In this document: positions 1 to 8,608 of the stretch, piece by piece
Layout: each line of letters opens with the position of its first letter
Position numbering within the stretch: position 1 is the stretch's first letter
Source: CAVTOA01 sp963736285
Lineage (GTDB): Bacteria; Actinomycetota; Actinomycetes; Mycobacteriales; QHCE01
Assembly: GCA_963736285.1 (NCBI GenBank)
Contig: CAVTOA010000003.1
Span: 1 to 64,000 of the forward strand
Direction: 5' to 3'
Length of the DNA stretch: 64,000 nucleotides
Program-made: the position numbers and the translations under genes
The notes under the pieces: model-generated
What the model was told of the DNA's origin: nothing
What the model saw: the letters and a program-made list of their open reading frames with translations, nothing else
Database searches by the model: none

Positions 1-186
1 GATGATTTGGCAGCCCTCACTCGGCATCGCGCCGCGCTCACAGACGAACCACTGCCCCTCATCGCGGTATCTCGCTGGGGGGTGAGCACCACCAAAGCCG
101 ACGCCACCTACACACCGCAAGATCTGATGGGAGCTTGGGAGAGGACTCCTTCTGGCCTATCCGCGGCTGTTCAGAGCGGAAATTAG
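1..186 (+). CDS. C-terminal end of an unidentified protein (cut by window edge)
   Basis: A frame open from the first base encodes 61 residues ending at TAG 184-186. It includes a stretch reading PLPLIAVSRWGV, which looks like a buried beta strand. The short C-terminal piece resembles the ends of nuclease-like domains on some AAA ATPases (DUF234 type), but that is only an impression. It runs toward meaB on the opposite strand and the two 3' ends overlap by 30 bases. The visible part is too short for a functional call. Confidence 0.4.
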   Translation, partial: DDLAALTRHRAALTDEPLPLIAVSRWGVSTTKADATYTPQDLMGAWERTPSGLSAAVQSGN

Positions 187-1197
187 CGAGTCGGCGGCAG
201 CGTGCGAGCTCATTTCACCAGCAAGCACCGCGTCGGCGAGAGCATCGACATCGGCGACAGTGGCGCGCGCGGTGTCACCAACCGCCTGAGAGCCACCAGT
301 CGACGCTCCACTGTGGACGATAAATGAACGCAGCCGCGCGAGGGCGACAGCGGTGATCTCGGCAACCACCCTGGCGTGACGTCGCCGAGCTCGCTCACCG
401 TGTTTGTCTAGCCAGTCACCGTGCTCAGCAATGGCCACGACGAGACCGTCGATTCCATCGCCACGTGACGCAACCGTAGACACGATGCGTGGCCGCCACG
501 AACCAGCCACCGAGTGTCGCCCGCCCAATGCGAGCATGCCCTTGAGGTCACGCACCACCGCCTGTGCACCGTCTCGGTCAGACTTGTTCACCGCAAAAAT
601 ATCTGCGATCTCGATAATGCCGGCCTTCGCCGCTTGGATGCCGTCGCCAAGGCCCGGTGCTGCCATCACCACAGTGGTGTCGGCCAGCGCGGCCACCTCT
701 ACTTCTGCCTGCCCGACACCCACGGTCTCGATCAGCACCACATCACAGCCCACCGCGTCGAGGACTCGAACGGCCCGGGGCGCGGCCGCGGCGAGCCCGC
801 CCAGCGCTCCCCGAGAAGACATGGATCGTATAAAAACTTCGGAGTCGAGTGCGTGGTCCTGCATGCGCACCCGATCACCGAGCAACGCACCTCCAGAAAA
901 CGGTGACGCCGGGTCGATCGCCAGCACGCCCACCCGGGCGCCCCGCTGCCGATAGCAAGCTACCAACGCTGAGACACACGTCGATTTCCCGACGCCTGGC
1001 GATCCCGTGATGCCCACGACATGGGCATTCCCCGCATAGGTAGCGAGTATCGCGGAAAGCTCCCGGGCGACAGCGCCGTCTTCATCGTTTTCTAACGCGC
1101 TGATCAGCTGCGCGATTGCTCGCCGGTCGCCACCCACCGCGTGAGCAACACGTTCGGACGCGGTAGCCGCGACAGCGCTGTCCTGGCTCTTCGTCAC
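157..1197 (-). CDS. meaB: Methylmalonyl-CoA mutase-associated GTPase MeaB
   Basis: This is a G3E-family P-loop GTPase that protects methylmalonyl-CoA mutase and gates delivery of adenosylcobalamin to it. The Walker A motif GSPGVGKS is near residue 65, a switch segment ETVGVGQAEVE near 157, and the guanine-specificity motif NKSD near 205. At 346 residues the length is usual for the family. The start is GTG, two bases after the TAG of the upstream thiolase gene, so the two are probably co-transcribed and coupled. The mutase subunits are not in the window, but a cob(I)alamin adenosyltransferase, which makes the same cofactor, lies at 12956-13531. Thiolase next to MeaB is also the Streptomyces arrangement. 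Confidence 0.93.
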   Translation of the reverse strand: MTKSQDSAVAATASERVAHAVGGDRRAIAQLISALENDEDGAVARELSAILATYAGNAHVVGITGSPGVGKSTCVSALVACYRQRGARVGVLAIDPASPFSGGALLGDRVRMQDHALDSEVFIRSMSSRGALGGLAAAAPRAVRVLDAVGCDVVLIETVGVGQAEVEVAALADTTVVMAAPGLGDGIQAAKAGIIEIADIFAVNKSDRDGAQAVVRDLKGMLALGGRHSVAGSWRPRIVSTVASRGDGIDGLVVAIAEHGDWLDKHGERARRRHARVVAEITAVALARLRSFIVHSGASTGGSQAVGDTARATVADVDALADAVLAGEMSSHAAADSLISALNSRG

Positions 1198-1199
1198 CG

Positions 1200-2405
1200 C
1201 TAGCTCCGCAGCGCCTGGAGAAGGAGCGCATCACCTTGGCCGCCACCACCACACAAGCTGGCCACGCCTAATCCGCCTCCCCGACGTCGCAGCTCCATCG
1301 CAAGATGCAGCACCAGCCGCGCCCCTGAGGCCCCAATGGGATGACCCAGCGCAATCGCTCCACCGTGGACATTGACGATTTTGTCGGCGACTTCTGGGGC
1401 CAGCTCCAGGTCTCGGATGGACTGGACCGGCACTGCGGCAAATGCCTCGTTGATCTCGATGACATCCAGATCGGACACCGACAGCCGCGCCTTGGCCAAC
1501 GCTCGCTTGATCGCGTTCGCTGGCTGAGACTGGAGCGAGTTGTCTGGTCCGGCAACGCTGCCATGTGCGCCAATCTCGGCCAGCCAGGTCAGCCCAAGCT
1601 CTTCGGCTTTTGCTCGGCTAGCAACCACTACCGCCGCCGCACCGTCAGAGATCTGCGACGATGAACCCGCGGTGATCGTGCCGTCCGGGGTGAATGCCGG
1701 CTTGAGTCTCGCGAGGGAGTCACGTGTCGTGTCGGGACGGATGCCTTCGTCCACGGCAAAGCTGACGGGGTCGCCCTTGCGCTGCGGCACCGACACCGGT
1801 GTGATCTCAGCCGCGAAGATCCCGCTGGTCGCTGCGGCAGCTGCCCGCTGGTGCGATCGGACAGCAAACTCGTCTTGTTCGGCACGGCTAATGCCCAGCT
1901 TGCTGTTGTACCGCTCAGTTGATTCGCCCATGGGCACGCCATCGTAGGCATCGGTGAGGCCGTCAAAAGCCATGGAGTCGACCGCCTCAATGGCCCCATA
2001 TTTGTAGCCATGCCGAGAGCGCGGCAGTAGGTGCGGCGCGTTGGTCATCGACTCCATCCCGCCCGCGACCACCAGGTCGTACTCCCCTGCGCGAATGAGT
2101 TGGTCTGCGAGTGCAATAGCGTTCAGACCCGACAAGCAGACTTTGTTGACGGTGAGCGCCGGCACCGTCATGGGAATTCCAGCCGCGACCGCGGCTTGCC
2201 GTGCGGGCAACTGCCCCGCGCCCGCTTGCAGCACCTGCCCCATGATCACGTACTCGACCGCGTCAGGAGCGATCCGGCATCGCGAGAGTGCCGCCCGAAT
2301 CGCAACACCACCGAGCTTCGCTGCTGAAAAGTCTTTGAGTGAACCCAACAATCGACCGGTGCCGGTGCGCGCACCGCCAAGGACGACCGAACCGTTGCTT
2401 GCCAT
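1200..2405 (-). CDS. Acetyl-CoA C-acetyltransferase (biosynthetic-type thiolase)
   Basis: This thiolase interconverts two acetyl-CoA with acetoacetyl-CoA and CoA. All catalytic elements are visible: the nucleophilic Cys in NKVCLSG, the His in GHPIGASGAR, and the second Cys in the C-terminal SLCGGGGQGDA. Around 401 residues is normal. I prefer the ATG at 2405, giving MASNGSVVLGG, because thiolases begin just before the first beta strand; an in-frame ATG at 2423 would add six residues. The usual ARTP-(I/F)-G motif near the N terminus reads ARTGTGR here. It is the first gene of a leftward pair with meaB and is transcribed away from the coiled-coil genes. Confidence 0.92.
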   Translation of the reverse strand: MASNGSVVLGGARTGTGRLLGSLKDFSAAKLGGVAIRAALSRCRIAPDAVEYVIMGQVLQAGAGQLPARQAAVAAGIPMTVPALTVNKVCLSGLNAIALADQLIRAGEYDLVVAGGMESMTNAPHLLPRSRHGYKYGAIEAVDSMAFDGLTDAYDGVPMGESTERYNSKLGISRAEQDEFAVRSHQRAAAAATSGIFAAEITPVSVPQRKGDPVSFAVDEGIRPDTTRDSLARLKPAFTPDGTITAGSSSQISDGAAAVVVASRAKAEELGLTWLAEIGAHGSVAGPDNSLQSQPANAIKRALAKARLSVSDLDVIEINEAFAAVPVQSIRDLELAPEVADKIVNVHGGAIALGHPIGASGARLVLHLAMELRRRGGGLGVASLCGGGGQGDALLLQALRS

Positions 2406-2433
2406 GACGGACCTCAATCCCATTTTTTGCTGT

Positions 2434-2490
2434 TTCTTAAGGCTATTCTTAAGGTCGACTAGATCGGAAATCTGGGTTCTGCGATAGTGT
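2434..2490. promoter_or_regulatory. Divergent promoter region with paired TTCTTAAGG repeats
   Basis: Between the thiolase gene and the rightward coiled-coil gene, the nonamer TTCTTAAGG occurs twice in direct orientation (2434-2442 and 2446-2454, a 12-base step). Each copy contains the palindrome CTTAAG. Further right, TAGTGT at 2485-2490 is followed after five bases by the ATG at 2496, a leaderless-type -10 element. The repeats are a candidate operator for one or both genes; the protein is unknown. Confidence 0.45.
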
Positions 2491-2495
2491 TCGCC

Positions 2496-3839
2496 ATGCC
2501 CACCTCCAATCAGACATCATCATTTTTTGACTCATATTCACCAGAGAACGAATTCACGATCGTTTTGCGTGGTTATGACCGACATCAGGTCAATGAGCTG
2601 TTTCAGCGACTGCGCACCGAGCTGTCGAGCAATGCTCAGGCGCGCACGGAGGCAGAAAAGCGCCTTACCGAGGCAGAACAGCGCGCTCGCATGGTGGAGC
2701 AAAAACTCACCAGCTTGCAGCAGCAGTTCAAGTCGCAGCAAAAGCAGCTAGAAGAAAACACTCGGCCAACCTTGTCTGGGCTGGGTACTCGCGTAGAGCA
2801 GATTTTGCGCCTCGCTGAAGAGCAGGCCAACGAGCACAGCAGCGAGGCGGAAAAGAAGGCAGAAGAGACGCTTTCTGCGGCCCGCCTGCAGGCACGCGAG
2901 TTCACCGAGAAAGCACGGGCTGAGGCAGCCGCACTCAAGGCCGCTGCCGAACGCGAGGCAGCAGCAGCGAAAGAAGCTGCCGAACGTGATGCCACGGATG
3001 TGCGTTCCGAGGTTGCCCGCGAGGTCGACGAGATGCGGGGCAACGCGGAACGCGAGACCCGCCAGTTGCGCACCACCACCGATCACGAGGTCGCCGAGCT
3101 CAAAGCCCGGGTACACCGCGAGGTCGCACAACTTCAGGCGACGGTGGAACGCGAAGTCACTCAGATGCGTTCTGCTGCCAAGAAAGAGACCGACACCCTG
3201 CGGGTGAGCGTCAAGCAAGAAACCGAAGCGCTCCGTGCAGCAGCACGCAATGAGGTCGATCAGCTGCGGGCAGAGGCTTCGAACGAGGCAGAGCAGAAGC
3301 GTGGCGAAGCAATACGCATCTTGACCGAGGCACGCGAGAAGCGGGACCAGGAGCTCGAGGAGCTCGACCTCGCCCTCGCCGAGCGACGCGAGCAAGCGGA
3401 GCGGGAAGAGTCAGACCGGCACACCAAAGCTGTTGCGGAGACGCAGAAGCTGGTTACCGATGCTGAAGAGCGCGCCCGTAACGCAGAGTCCCGTGCACGC
3501 GAGGTCGAGACCAACAGCGAGGCACGCCGTAAAGCCGCCGACACGCAAGCCAAAGACATCGTGGAGAAAGCCAAGGCTTTGGCAGAGCGCACGGCCAGCG
3601 AGGCGAAGACAGAGGCCGAAAGATTGGTATCTGAGGCCAAGTCCAATGCTGAGACAACGACCACGAAGGCAAAGCGTGAGGTCGCCGATCTCACCAAGCA
3701 ACGTGACGCAATCACCAGTCAGCTCGGTTCGCTTCGCGAGATGCTTGCCGGCATGGTGGGCGGCGGTGCGGCGGTGCCGGCTGCCAAGCCCGAGCCGGCC
3801 GAGCTGGCCAAAGTCTCCGCCAATGGCTCGAGCAAGTAA
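2496..3839 (+). CDS. DivIVA-domain coiled-coil protein (Scy/FilP-like cytoskeletal candidate)
   Basis: The protein has about 447 residues. A short N-terminal DivIVA-type motif (FTIVLRGYDRHQVNELF, residues about 19-35) is followed by an almost uninterrupted coiled coil of Ala/Glu/Arg heptads to about residue 410, then a small Ala/Pro tail. DivIVA motifs bind curved membrane, and such proteins organise polar growth in actinobacteria. In Streptomyces the neighbours of thiolase/meaB are the cytoskeletal proteins Scy and FilP, so position suggests a related role. I chose ATG 2496 because TAGTGT lies five bases upstream; an in-frame GTG at 2487 is possible. A hairpin follows the gene. Long frames antisense to it are by-products of Ala/Arg-rich codons. 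Confidence 0.8.
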   Translation: MPTSNQTSSFFDSYSPENEFTIVLRGYDRHQVNELFQRLRTELSSNAQARTEAEKRLTEAEQRARMVEQKLTSLQQQFKSQQKQLEENTRPTLSGLGTRVEQILRLAEEQANEHSSEAEKKAEETLSAARLQAREFTEKARAEAAALKAAAEREAAAAKEAAERDATDVRSEVAREVDEMRGNAERETRQLRTTTDHEVAELKARVHREVAQLQATVEREVTQMRSAAKKETDTLRVSVKQETEALRAAARNEVDQLRAEASNEAEQKRGEAIRILTEAREKRDQELEELDLALAERREQAEREESDRHTKAVAETQKLVTDAEERARNAESRAREVETNSEARRKAADTQAKDIVEKAKALAERTASEAKTEAERLVSEAKSNAETTTTKAKREVADLTKQRDAITSQLGSLREMLAGMVGGGAAVPAAKPEPAELAKVSANGSSK

Positions 3840-3857
3840 TAGTCAGCTGTTTGTTGT

Positions 3858-3892
3858 GTCGGTGGGGTTGCCTTTCATATACCCCCACCGAC
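3858..3892 (+). terminator. Candidate hairpin terminator between the two coiled-coil genes
   Basis: GTCGGTGGGG at 3858-3867 pairs perfectly with CCCCACCGAC at 3883-3892 across a 15-base loop. There is no strong T run after it, so termination may be partial. Confidence 0.45.
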
Positions 3893-3940
3893 CGGCTAAC
3901 ACGGCAACAAGCCGTCATGCGAATATGTGATTATTAGGTC

Positions 3941-5683
3941 ATGACGCTTGACGGTAGCGACTTCTTCAGTCGCGACGAAGGCGTCCATAGTCCCGGTTTC
4001 GACGTGGTCCGCCGCGGTTATGACCCGCATCAGGTCGACAGTGCTATCGCCGACTTCGAGAGCGAAACCAATGCACTCCGCCGGGAGCGCAATTCGGCTT
4101 TCGACAGGGTCGATGCTTACTCGGATCAAATCCAACGGCTGCAACGCGACGTTTACGCGCTGAACCAGCAGCTCAATGAGGCGTTGTCCGTCAACTCCAA
4201 TGCGGAAATCACCGCTCGGGTCCAACAAGTCTTGAGTCGCGCTGCCGCCGACGCGCACGATATTCGCGGCGCCGCTAAACAAGAAGCGCAGACGTTGCGC
4301 GCCGAGGCGATCGCTGAGCTGGAAAAGGCCGAGGCGCGGGCCGCCGCAGCGGACAAAGACCTCGCCGTGGCGATGGCGGAGAAGAAAAAGTCAGCCGAGC
4401 GTGAGCTCATTGCCTACTTAGCCGACCTGCGTCGCCAGATCGCTGACGGGCGGACAGAACTCAAAAAAGTTCACGGCGCGGCGCGTGCCAGTGTCGACGA
4501 GCTCCGCCAGCGAGCCGAAGCAGACGTTGCCGCGCTCCAGAGCGACGCGCAACGCTACGACGAACAAACCCGCGCAAACGCCGACCAATATCAGGCGTAC
4601 GTGCGACGTGAAGCCGACGATTACGTCCAGCACACTCGCGGCTCAGCTGATCAGTACAGCAGAGAAATCCGCACGGAAGCCGAGCACTTCGCTGAGCAAA
4701 CCCGGCAGCAGGCCGAACAACAGGCCGCGCAGCTCGAGGCGCGCACCCGAGCCGCTCTCGAGACTCAACGCTCTGATGTGGACGATGAACTGACCGCGTT
4801 GCGCACCAGCGCCCAACGCGAATGCGAGGCACTGCGAGAACAAACCCAACAAAAAATCGCCGACGAACTGCAACGTATCCACACCATGTACGAGGACGCT
4901 GAGGCGGCGGCGGCGCAAGTCGCCGCGCAAGCCGCAGAACAGGCTGCCCGCATGCGGCAAGAAGCTGACGATTACGCCGTAGAGACCCGTTCAGGCGCCG
5001 ATTCCGCCGCCAGCGAGGTCCGACGCGAGGCGGCTTCTTACGCACAAGACCTACGCCGCAATGCCGAAAGAGACGCCCATGACGCTGTAGCTGAGGCAAG
5101 ACGCACCGCAATGTCCATCGTGGAGGAATCTCAAACCCAGGCGAATGAGCGCATCGCCGAGGCTCGCCGTCATGTGGCCACCATCAGCGCCGAGGCAAAG
5201 CGCCTGAGCGACGAGCGCGACCGAATAACGGCACAGCTCACCCACATGCAACAGACGCTCGCCAGCTTTGGCATCGATACCGCTGGCCTTAATTCCGCCC
5301 TCAGCACCTCCGAAGCCAGCGATGACGCCCCCACCGATGACGACCCTGGTGAATCACCACCACCAGCCGAGCCGGAACCGGAGCCATCAGAGCCACCCCT
5401 AGAGCCATCACCGGACCCAGAACCGTCGTTTGAAGCAAAGCCCTCCGAGCCAGACCAATCTGGACAGACGGCGAAGGAAACACATTCTGAGGCCGACAAC
5501 CAAGCGGGCTCCGCTAACCCAGCCGCAGAATCGCTGCCGGCACAAGGGCAGCAGCGCGTGGACACACCGCCACAACAGGCCGAGGCGTCTGCACCGCCCA
5601 AGCCCCGGCCTCGACCTCGCCCCTTCCACAGGCCATCGGAGTCGATTGGCTCTGGAGGCTCTGGCTCTGGCGGCTCTGAGTAA
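3941..5683 (+). CDS. Second DivIVA-domain coiled-coil protein with acidic Pro-rich tail
   Basis: The protein has 580 residues. Residues about 16-40 form a DivIVA motif (FDVVRRGYDPHQVDSAI), and a long coiled coil runs to about 440. Its middle carries repeated Tyr-containing blocks (AQRYDEQTRANADQYQAYV, then similar QTRGSADQYSREIRTEA-type units). The last 130 residues are low-complexity Pro/Glu/Ser followed by a basic PKPRPRPRP stretch and a Gly/Ser end. The tail is probably disordered, with the basic patch touching DNA or membrane (inference). With its upstream neighbour it forms a tandem pair reminiscent of Scy-FilP. It ends 38 bases from the convergent hydrolase gene. Confidence 0.8.
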   Translation: MTLDGSDFFSRDEGVHSPGFDVVRRGYDPHQVDSAIADFESETNALRRERNSAFDRVDAYSDQIQRLQRDVYALNQQLNEALSVNSNAEITARVQQVLSRAAADAHDIRGAAKQEAQTLRAEAIAELEKAEARAAAADKDLAVAMAEKKKSAERELIAYLADLRRQIADGRTELKKVHGAARASVDELRQRAEADVAALQSDAQRYDEQTRANADQYQAYVRREADDYVQHTRGSADQYSREIRTEAEHFAEQTRQQAEQQAAQLEARTRAALETQRSDVDDELTALRTSAQRECEALREQTQQKIADELQRIHTMYEDAEAAAAQVAAQAAEQAARMRQEADDYAVETRSGADSAASEVRREAASYAQDLRRNAERDAHDAVAEARRTAMSIVEESQTQANERIAEARRHVATISAEAKRLSDERDRITAQLTHMQQTLASFGIDTAGLNSALSTSEASDDAPTDDDPGESPPPAEPEPEPSEPPLEPSPDPEPSFEAKPSEPDQSGQTAKETHSEADNQAGSANPAAESLPAQGQQRVDTPPQQAEASAPPKPRPRPRPFHRPSESIGSGGSGSGGSE

Positions 5684-5721
5684 GAGCAGCGCACGGCGAC
5701 CCGTTACCGAGGCCTACGTCG

Positions 5722-6564
5722 TCAGGCCAACTGATCGAGAAACTCCATCACCACCGCGTTAAACGCGGTCGGATCCTCCACATTGCTCACATGGCCCGCG
5801 TCGGAGATCCGCGCCAACTGCGCACGAGGCATCGCATTGACCATGGCAACGGAATCGGTCACCGGTGCAAGGCGGTCTTCGTCGCCGACCGCCACCAGCG
5901 TGGGCACGTCGATAGTGGACAAAATGTCAATGGCGCTCACTCTGCTGGCCATTGCTCGTTGCGACCACGCAACAGCCGCCCAATCCGCATCGCGCGCCCA
6001 AGCCTCGACCTGGGCGACGATGTGCGGACGGCGAGCATGACTGGTGGAGCCGCACAGTTGCGGGACGAAGCCCTCAAACAGCGACTGGACGCCCCCGTTT
6101 CGCTCCACGGTCTCGGCCATGCGCAGCCGGTTTGTGCGCTCGGCTTCCGAATCTCCACGTGCTTTCGTCCCGCAAAACAACAACCCAGCGACTCGCTTGG
6201 GATGGCGCCGCAGAAACGCCATCGCGACGTACCCGCCCATCGAGCTTCCGCCAAGTACCACTTGCTCCAGCTCGAGGTGGTCGAGCAACGTCGCCAGGTC
6301 GTCAGCGAGAACCTCAAGTGATGGCTCTGGCATCTCTCCTGATTGGTCAAGCAGCGGAGTCGCGCCAAAACCGCGCCCGTCCGGAACGATCAGTCGACGG
6401 GATCGAGAAAGGGGCTGCAGCTGTGGCCGCCACATGGCGCCAGAAAAGGGAAAGCCATGCAATAGCACCAACGGAGTTAGGGCACCCGCTGGTGCTGAGT
6501 GGGTTGGCTCACTGGCGGTGTCGAGATAATGGGACGAAACGCCCGCGTCGCCTGAGTCGGTCAT
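5722..6564 (-). CDS. Alpha/beta-fold hydrolase
   Basis: The protein has about 280 residues with the full hydrolase signature: LLHGFPFSGAMW (oxyanion-hole HG), the nucleophile elbow GGSSMGGY, an acid in VGDEDRLAPV and the catalytic His in SDAGHVSN. The fold resembles 3-oxoadipate enol-lactonase-like and esterase enzymes; the substrate is not evident. I chose ATG 6564 because it overlaps the stop of the upstream gene as ATGA. An in-frame extension to 6681 would lie inside that gene. Coupling suggests the two hydrolases act together. Confidence 0.82.
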   Translation of the reverse strand: MTDSGDAGVSSHYLDTASEPTHSAPAGALTPLVLLHGFPFSGAMWRPQLQPLSRSRRLIVPDGRGFGATPLLDQSGEMPEPSLEVLADDLATLLDHLELEQVVLGGSSMGGYVAMAFLRRHPKRVAGLLFCGTKARGDSEAERTNRLRMAETVERNGGVQSLFEGFVPQLCGSTSHARRPHIVAQVEAWARDADWAAVAWSQRAMASRVSAIDILSTIDVPTLVAVGDEDRLAPVTDSVAMVNAMPRAQLARISDAGHVSNVEDPTAFNAVVMEFLDQLA

Positions 6565-7337
6565 AATGCGAACATACTCGCCGACTCGCTGGGGCCATCC
6601 CACATCGTCGGCAGCGGATAAGAGCCTGGGACCATTCGTTTGACGATTTCGTTCAGCGCGCGATCCGCATCGCCCACCCACAAGTGTTTCGCACCCTCAA
6701 TGCCCACCACCTCGGCTTGGGGTATCACGCTGAACTTGTCCCGAGCTTGTGCCGGACGCAGATAGTCATCATGCTCTGGCACCAGAGCAGCAACAGGTTT
6801 CTTAGACCGAGCCCAACTCTCAAGGTGTTCTGGCTTGGAAAAACGCAGTGGCGGCGACAGCAGTATCGTCCCCTCCACATGGGGGTCACACCCATACATG
6901 AGCGCCAAGTCGGTGCCAAACGACCAACCAACCAGCCACGGATGCGGCAGTTCTTCGAACTCTGTGTACTCAATGGCAGCGGCAACATCGAACCGTTCGC
7001 TGCGGGCGTTGTCGAAAGCACCCTCGCTGCGACCCCGGGGAGACTCCGTGCCGCGGGTATTGAATCGCAGCACCGCAATATCGGCGAGCGCTGGCAGTCG
7101 CCACGCGGCTTTGCGGAAGATCAGACTGTCCATCATGCCGCCGTGGGTGGGCAACGGATGCAGACAGATCATGGTCGCCACAGCGGGCCTATCGAGCGGC
7201 CGAGCAAGCTCGCCCACCAGCCGCAGCCCGTCGGCGGTGTGCAACTCAATGTCGGTGCGCATCGCGGGCAGAACGGTGCTCGCCCGGATCTCAACGCGAT
7301 CGGTCATCTGCGAAGAATCACTCTCCATTGTGGACAT
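6561..7337 (-). CDS. Alpha/beta hydrolase of the dienelactone-hydrolase-like type
   Basis: The protein has about 258 residues. Visible features are CLHPLPTHGGMMDS near the N terminus, FNTRGTESPRG, a nucleophile elbow GWSFGTDLAL, PEHDDYLRPAQ with the probable acid, and the His in GAKHLWVGD. This pattern fits small serine hydrolases annotated as dienelactone hydrolase or alpha/beta hydrolase. I chose ATG 7337, since longer in-frame starts would overlap the separate gene at 7375-7671. It overlaps the next hydrolase by four bases. The substrate is unknown. Confidence 0.75.
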   Translation of the reverse strand: MSTMESDSSQMTDRVEIRASTVLPAMRTDIELHTADGLRLVGELARPLDRPAVATMICLHPLPTHGGMMDSLIFRKAAWRLPALADIAVLRFNTRGTESPRGRSEGAFDNARSERFDVAAAIEYTEFEELPHPWLVGWSFGTDLALMYGCDPHVEGTILLSPPLRFSKPEHLESWARSKKPVAALVPEHDDYLRPAQARDKFSVIPQAEVVGIEGAKHLWVGDADRALNEIVKRMVPGSYPLPTMWDGPSESASMFAL

Positions 7338-7374
7338 TATTGTCGTTCTCTCAGCGCTCGAAACCTGGCATTTG

Positions 7375-7671
7375 TTAGCGCGGAGGGCGTCGACGCGTGC
7401 GGGCTTTCCAGCATGCCAGGTGCCAATGTCGACGATAAGCCACCCCATCGGCTTCATCTGCCGGCCAGGCAACGAGGTGTCCTTTGCCCGGGGGTATCTC
7501 TTGATCGCATCCCGGGCATCGGTATATCTTCGCCGGACCCATCGCCGTAATAGGTCGAACCCACCAGTCGCCGTCGACGCCACGCTCTAAACGTTGGGTG
7601 CCCGAACGAAGCGCGGGCACATTCAAGGCTGCATCGTCGCTGGTGCGACGTCGATTATGGCGTGGGCTCAC
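7375..7671 (-). CDS. Small conserved actinobacterial protein with Cys/His zinc-ribbon-like motif
   Basis: The protein has 98 residues. A basic N terminus is followed by YRCPGCDQEIPPGKGHLVAW and a C-terminal HWHLACWKAR. The CPGC pair and the HWHxxC cluster could form one metal site. Similar short proteins are often labelled ATP/GTP-binding in actinobacterial genomes without real support. The start is GTG 7671, with TAGGCT six bases upstream, a leaderless pattern. It stands just upstream of the two hydrolase genes in the same direction. Confidence 0.7.
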   Translation of the reverse strand: MSPRHNRRRTSDDAALNVPALRSGTQRLERGVDGDWWVRPITAMGPAKIYRCPGCDQEIPPGKGHLVAWPADEADGVAYRRHWHLACWKARTRRRPPR

Positions 7672-7783
7672 TATTGGAGCCTATGGGAGCTTTGTCAGCG
7701 AAAGCCGTGTGACAGGCATGCGCGCTAGTGCCCCGCCCATCAGCCGCCTGCCGCTCTAAGACCCGCAACGCGTCGCATTAACG

Positions 7784-8443
7784 CTAAAAGAGCCGGAGGC
7801 TCGCGTCGTCGAGTCCTCGCAGGGCGTCGTAGTCGACCACCACGCACCGAATGCCACGGTCCTCGGCGAGCACCCGCGCCTGCGGTTTGATCTCCTGCGC
7901 GGCGAACACTCCCGCGACCGGTGCCAGCAACGGATCACGATTCAACAGTTCCAGGTAGCGGGTTAGTTGCTCTACGCCATCGATCTCTCCCCTTCGCTTA
8001 ATCTCGACCGCAACAGCCTTGTTGCCCGCGTCCCGACACAGGAGGTCCACTGGCCCAATGGCGGTGGGGTACTCGCGGCGCACCAACGTCCACCCCTCCC
8101 CGAACGTGCTGGGCTGAGCAGCGAGGAGCTCCTGCAAGTGGGCTTCGACCCCGTCCTTTACTAATCCGGGGTCGACACCCAGCTCGTGCTCGGAGTCGTG
8201 CAATACCTCCTCGACAGTGATGAGAAGCTTCTCGCCCGCCTTATTGATGACGCGCCATACTCCAGGCGCCTCTTCTATTCGGCAGGGCGGGCTCATCCAG
8301 TTCAGGGGCTTATATGCCCGGTCATCGGCATGCACAGACACTGAGCCGTCAGCTTTCACCAACAGCAACCTGGTTGCCATCGGCAAATGGGCGGTCAGCC
8401 TCCCGACATAATCCACAGAGCAACGAGCGATCACTAAGCGCAC
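7784..8443 (-). CDS. nucS: Mismatch-specific endonuclease NucS
   Basis: NucS cuts both strands at mismatched bases and provides non-canonical mismatch repair in actinobacteria lacking MutS/MutL. The 219-residue frame begins VRLVIARCSVDYVGRL, the family's typical first strand, so I start it at GTG 8443. The nuclease core is clear: PVDLLCRD, then AVAVEIKRRGEIDGVEQL (the D...ExK catalytic set). The protein ends SLRLF, matching the C-terminal clamp-binding peptide known from actinobacterial NucS. In related genomes nucS lies downstream of murA/cobO, as here. Confidence 0.92.
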   Translation of the reverse strand: MRLVIARCSVDYVGRLTAHLPMATRLLLVKADGSVSVHADDRAYKPLNWMSPPCRIEEAPGVWRVINKAGEKLLITVEEVLHDSEHELGVDPGLVKDGVEAHLQELLAAQPSTFGEGWTLVRREYPTAIGPVDLLCRDAGNKAVAVEIKRRGEIDGVEQLTRYLELLNRDPLLAPVAGVFAAQEIKPQARVLAEDRGIRCVVVDYDALRGLDDASLRLF

Positions 8444-8608
8444 AAGCCGACAGACTAGTCTGCGGTCGCGGCCCGATCGCAGAAACCACAAGGCTTAGCG
8501 TCGGATCCCGGCAACGCTTTGACTGGCACCCCCTGTACCCCCACGCCAGCGGCAGCCCGGTTCGACTCGTAATAGTCGCGCTTGCCGCGCGTGACGTGGA
8601 GGCTTCAG

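Noticed and set aside
2538..5694. Several long frames antisense to the two coiled-coil genes
   Set aside because: They have low-complexity Ala/Arg/Ser content and appear because Ala/Glu/Arg codons leave the opposite strand open. No motifs or ribosome sites.
6565..6681. N-terminal extension of the 5722-6564 hydrolase
   Set aside because: The extension lies inside the upstream gene and is not typical of the fold; ATGA overlap at 6561-6564 marks the start.
7338..7583. N-terminal extension of the 6561-7337 hydrolase
   Set aside because: It would overlap the separate Cys/His protein gene at 7375-7671 in another frame, which has the better coding signal and a promoter.
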